Source: Planctomycetales bacterium
Lineage (GTDB): Bacteria > Planctomycetota > Planctomycetia > Pirellulales > Pirellulaceae
NCBI GenBank assembly: GCA_020427005.1
Contig: JAGQOY010000005.1
Span: 30,657 to 94,656, forward strand
DNA: 64,000 bases
Direction: 5' to 3'
Numbering within the stretch: the stretch's first letter is position 1; every line of letters begins with the position of its first letter. A model generated the notes under the pieces. The model did not search any database. It saw nothing but the letters and a program-made list of their open reading frames with translations, and was not told where the DNA came from. The position numbers and the translations under genes were made by a program. Below are positions 62,201 through 64,000 of this stretch, in pieces.

Positions 62201-63862
62201 ATGTTTGTATTTGAAAACCCAGTATTACAGCGAGAATTATTGACGAACCTGCGTGCCAATCGATCATTTTTGCTGATGTTATTGTACCAGGTGGCATTAT
62301 CAGTTGTGCTGTTAGTAGTTTATCCAACAGGTCAAGTGTTGGATCTGTCCATCGATTCTTCTGAGGCTGTTCAGCTAGTCGACTTTTTCTTTTTAGGGCA
62401 ATATGTAATTGCTTCACTCATGGCACCCACTTTCGCGGCAGGTGCAATCAGCGGTGAGAAAGAGCGAAAAACTTATGAAATGCTTCTAGCCAGTCCACTT
62501 CGGCCCTGGGCGATTGTAATCGGAAAGATGGTGGCATCGCTGACTCACCTAGTGGTGCTCATTGTGGCTTCGTTGCCCATCATCATGCTCGCATTACCGT
62601 TGGGTGGTGTCAGTATCTGGGAAGTTCTGGGAGCCTACTTGTGGCTCGTGTTTTCCATCGTTCTTTTCGGAGCGATTGGCTTAGCCTGCAGCTGTGCATT
62701 TAAACGCACGGCTTCGAGCTTGGTGGTATCGTATCTTTTGCTTCTGCCCATCGTCATTGTGGGGGCCATGTTTTGGCGGATTATGGCGACCGCAGATATT
62801 GCTTATGCCGGGGATATTCGCTTCTATATCGTGTCCCTAGTATTGCCATCGATCTATGTCGCTATCAGTATTGCACTTTGCTCATGGACAGCCCGGCGAT
62901 TGCTGCATCCTCCGGACGTTGGTAGCGGCGGCAATGACGTGGTCGACTTGGAGGAAGAAACAAAGAATGCAATTGGGATGATCATCCAGAGGGATCAAAT
63001 TCCTGATCGATTTTTCGCGCCCCCACGACGGGCAGCGCTCATGAAGGATGATGCCAATCCGATTTATGACAAAGAAATACATGCCGAGCTATTCAGTCAG
63101 GGTACGTTGATGTTGCGTCTGGTAATACAGATCAGCATGTTGTTAGCTATACCCTTGATGGCCTATTTTCTTTTCATCCGCTATGACCTTTGTCCGTGGT
63201 ATATCTGCTATGTTTTGGTATTCAACATTCTAGTTGCGCCAGTTTTTTCTGCTGGCGCGTTAACCAGTGAGCGTGAACGGCAAACGCTTGAGTTGCTGTT
63301 AACGACTACTTTGCAACCCTCGCAGATTCTCTGGGGTAAGCTGCTGAGTGGATTTCGCGTTTCCTATGTTCTGACCATGTTTCTAATGTGGCCAGTTGTG
63401 CTAGCTTTTTTCCTTGGATTTCCCACACATTTCGGGACCAACTGGATTACGGTGTTGCTATTTTTTATCGTCGTCCTGGTGGCTGCCATTTTCAATTCCG
63501 TAAGTGCGCTACTGTGTTCGGCCATTTGCCGCAAGACATCCGTAGCCATGCTATGCAGTTATTCCATTCTGATCACGCTGTACATGATTCCCGTCGCAGC
63601 CTGGTACTTAGGAGTAAACGTTTCTGGCACAGTCGAGACCCGTGAGGCCCTGCAATGGGGCGCGCTGACAAGTCCTTTGATGAGTGTTTTTTGGTTACCG
63701 TTGGACGGAAACTTGACAGAGCTAGCAGGGAACTCGGCAGGCTTTGCTGGTAATTGGTACTTAGTAATGGGCTATTTAGGTTTTTCAGCATTTGCCGTTG
63801 CAGTCATGTTTGCGTTGATCTCGACTATCCTTCAATTCCGTTGGGGCATGACTGGTAGATAG
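62201..63862 (+). CDS. Double ABC-2 type permease
   Basis: This is a membrane protein of 553 residues built from two ABC-2 modules in tandem: residues about 1-250 and about 290-553, each with six probable helices. Module 1 contains ISGEKERKTYEMLLASPLRP and module 2 LTSERERQTLELLLTTTLQP, the matching amphipathic segments. A charged loop (about 255-300) separates them. No ATPase gene is upstream; it may lie beyond the window end. The substrate is unknown. This fused layout is a common variant in planctomycetes. Confidence 0.88.
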   Translation: MFVFENPVLQRELLTNLRANRSFLLMLLYQVALSVVLLVVYPTGQVLDLSIDSSEAVQLVDFFFLGQYVIASLMAPTFAAGAISGEKERKTYEMLLASPLRPWAIVIGKMVASLTHLVVLIVASLPIIMLALPLGGVSIWEVLGAYLWLVFSIVLFGAIGLACSCAFKRTASSLVVSYLLLLPIVIVGAMFWRIMATADIAYAGDIRFYIVSLVLPSIYVAISIALCSWTARRLLHPPDVGSGGNDVVDLEEETKNAIGMIIQRDQIPDRFFAPPRRAALMKDDANPIYDKEIHAELFSQGTLMLRLVIQISMLLAIPLMAYFLFIRYDLCPWYICYVLVFNILVAPVFSAGALTSERERQTLELLLTTTLQPSQILWGKLLSGFRVSYVLTMFLMWPVVLAFFLGFPTHFGTNWITVLLFFIVVLVAAIFNSVSALLCSAICRKTSVAMLCSYSILITLYMIPVAAWYLGVNVSGTVETREALQWGALTSPLMSVFWLPLDGNLTELAGNSAGFAGNWYLVMGYLGFSAFAVAVMFALISTILQFRWGMTGR

Positions 63863-64000
63863 GCTATGTCCAAATGTTTGCTTGTCCCTTACAAAGCAGA
63901 ATTGGTTGGTGTCGGCCTTTCAATTAGAGCAGCATTCATCTAAGTGTAGCGGTAGCCACAGTGTTTGATGTAGTTTCTACATTCGGGCTCTTTGAATAGG

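Noticed and set aside
61992..62417. Minus-strand frame of 141 residues
   Set aside because: It overlaps the start of a clear ABC permease on the other strand, has no recognisable family and its composition is not protein-like.
1..64000. CRISPR array, tRNA or rRNA genes, prophage or integrase-bounded island
   Set aside because: No regularly spaced repeat array, cloverleaf-like sequence, rRNA stretch, integrase or phage structural gene was found.

Overview
The window looks like chromosomal DNA from a planctomycete, most likely a Pirellulaceae-type bacterium of moderate GC. The basis is family content. It holds three DUF1559 proteins (prepilin-type N-terminus, C-terminal H-X9-DG-like tail), small secreted 'regulatory-like' lipoproteins beside two of them, and a Ser/Thr kinase fused to a beta-helix. 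It also has a sulfatase, a TAT-exported Gfo/Idh oxidoreductase, an SHD1/WD40-type secreted protein, and a very large LamG/glucose-dehydrogenase-like/cytochrome c/ThuA fusion. No rRNA, tRNA, CRISPR array, prophage or plasmid functions were seen.

Layout. 1-6.5 kb: a truncated DUF1559 gene with its lipoprotein, an ABC-2 exporter (ATPase plus a permease with a large soluble insert), cutA and a small unknown gene. 6.5-11.4 kb: a methyltransferase, the kinase/beta-helix protein and a Gly-rich secreted protein ending at a clear terminator. 12.1-17.0 kb (minus strand): a compact cluster of five genes. They are a membrane protein, a zinc-ribbon membrane protein, a radical SAM enzyme that strongly resembles the tetraether/membrane-spanning lipid synthase (Tes, MJ0619/COG1964) family, an Lgt-like membrane protein and a PlsC-like acyltransferase. 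This is the most interesting part of the window and may be a lipid-modification operon. A second copy of the zinc-ribbon membrane protein is transcribed divergently at 17.2 kb, before a sulfatase.

19.4-26.4 kb: ammonium transporter, PolB-type 3'-5' exonuclease, peptidase T, a PIG-L deacetylase overlapping a small unknown gene, and a REP-associated (RAYT/Y1) transposase. The transposase gene has a perfect 39-nt palindrome just upstream. A related 13-nt core sits in a tandem repeat at the end of the lgt-like gene 12 kb away. 26.5-38.1 kb: Ski2-like helicase, a large repeat protein, SRAP protein overlapping a degenerate CehA/McbA-type protein, MFS transporter, creatininase-family amidohydrolase and an unknown TAT-like protein. 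38.3-46.4 kb: the 1,388-residue fusion protein, the SHD1/WD40 protein and the Gfo/Idh oxidoreductase with a strong terminator.

46.5-64 kb: a lipoprotein and two tandem, nearly identical DUF1559 genes, larB, argG, a repeat-rich intergenic stretch, an acetyl-xylan-esterase-like hydrolase overlapping a zinc-metallopeptidase-like gene, an SDR epimerase, an OleC-like AMP ligase, rarA/mgsA, an orphan OmpR-type regulator and a double ABC-2 permease. Starts were moved inward from the longest reading frame where signal peptides, Shine-Dalgarno-like sequences or overlap with neighbours supported it. All family assignments are from motif recognition by eye; no database search was run.
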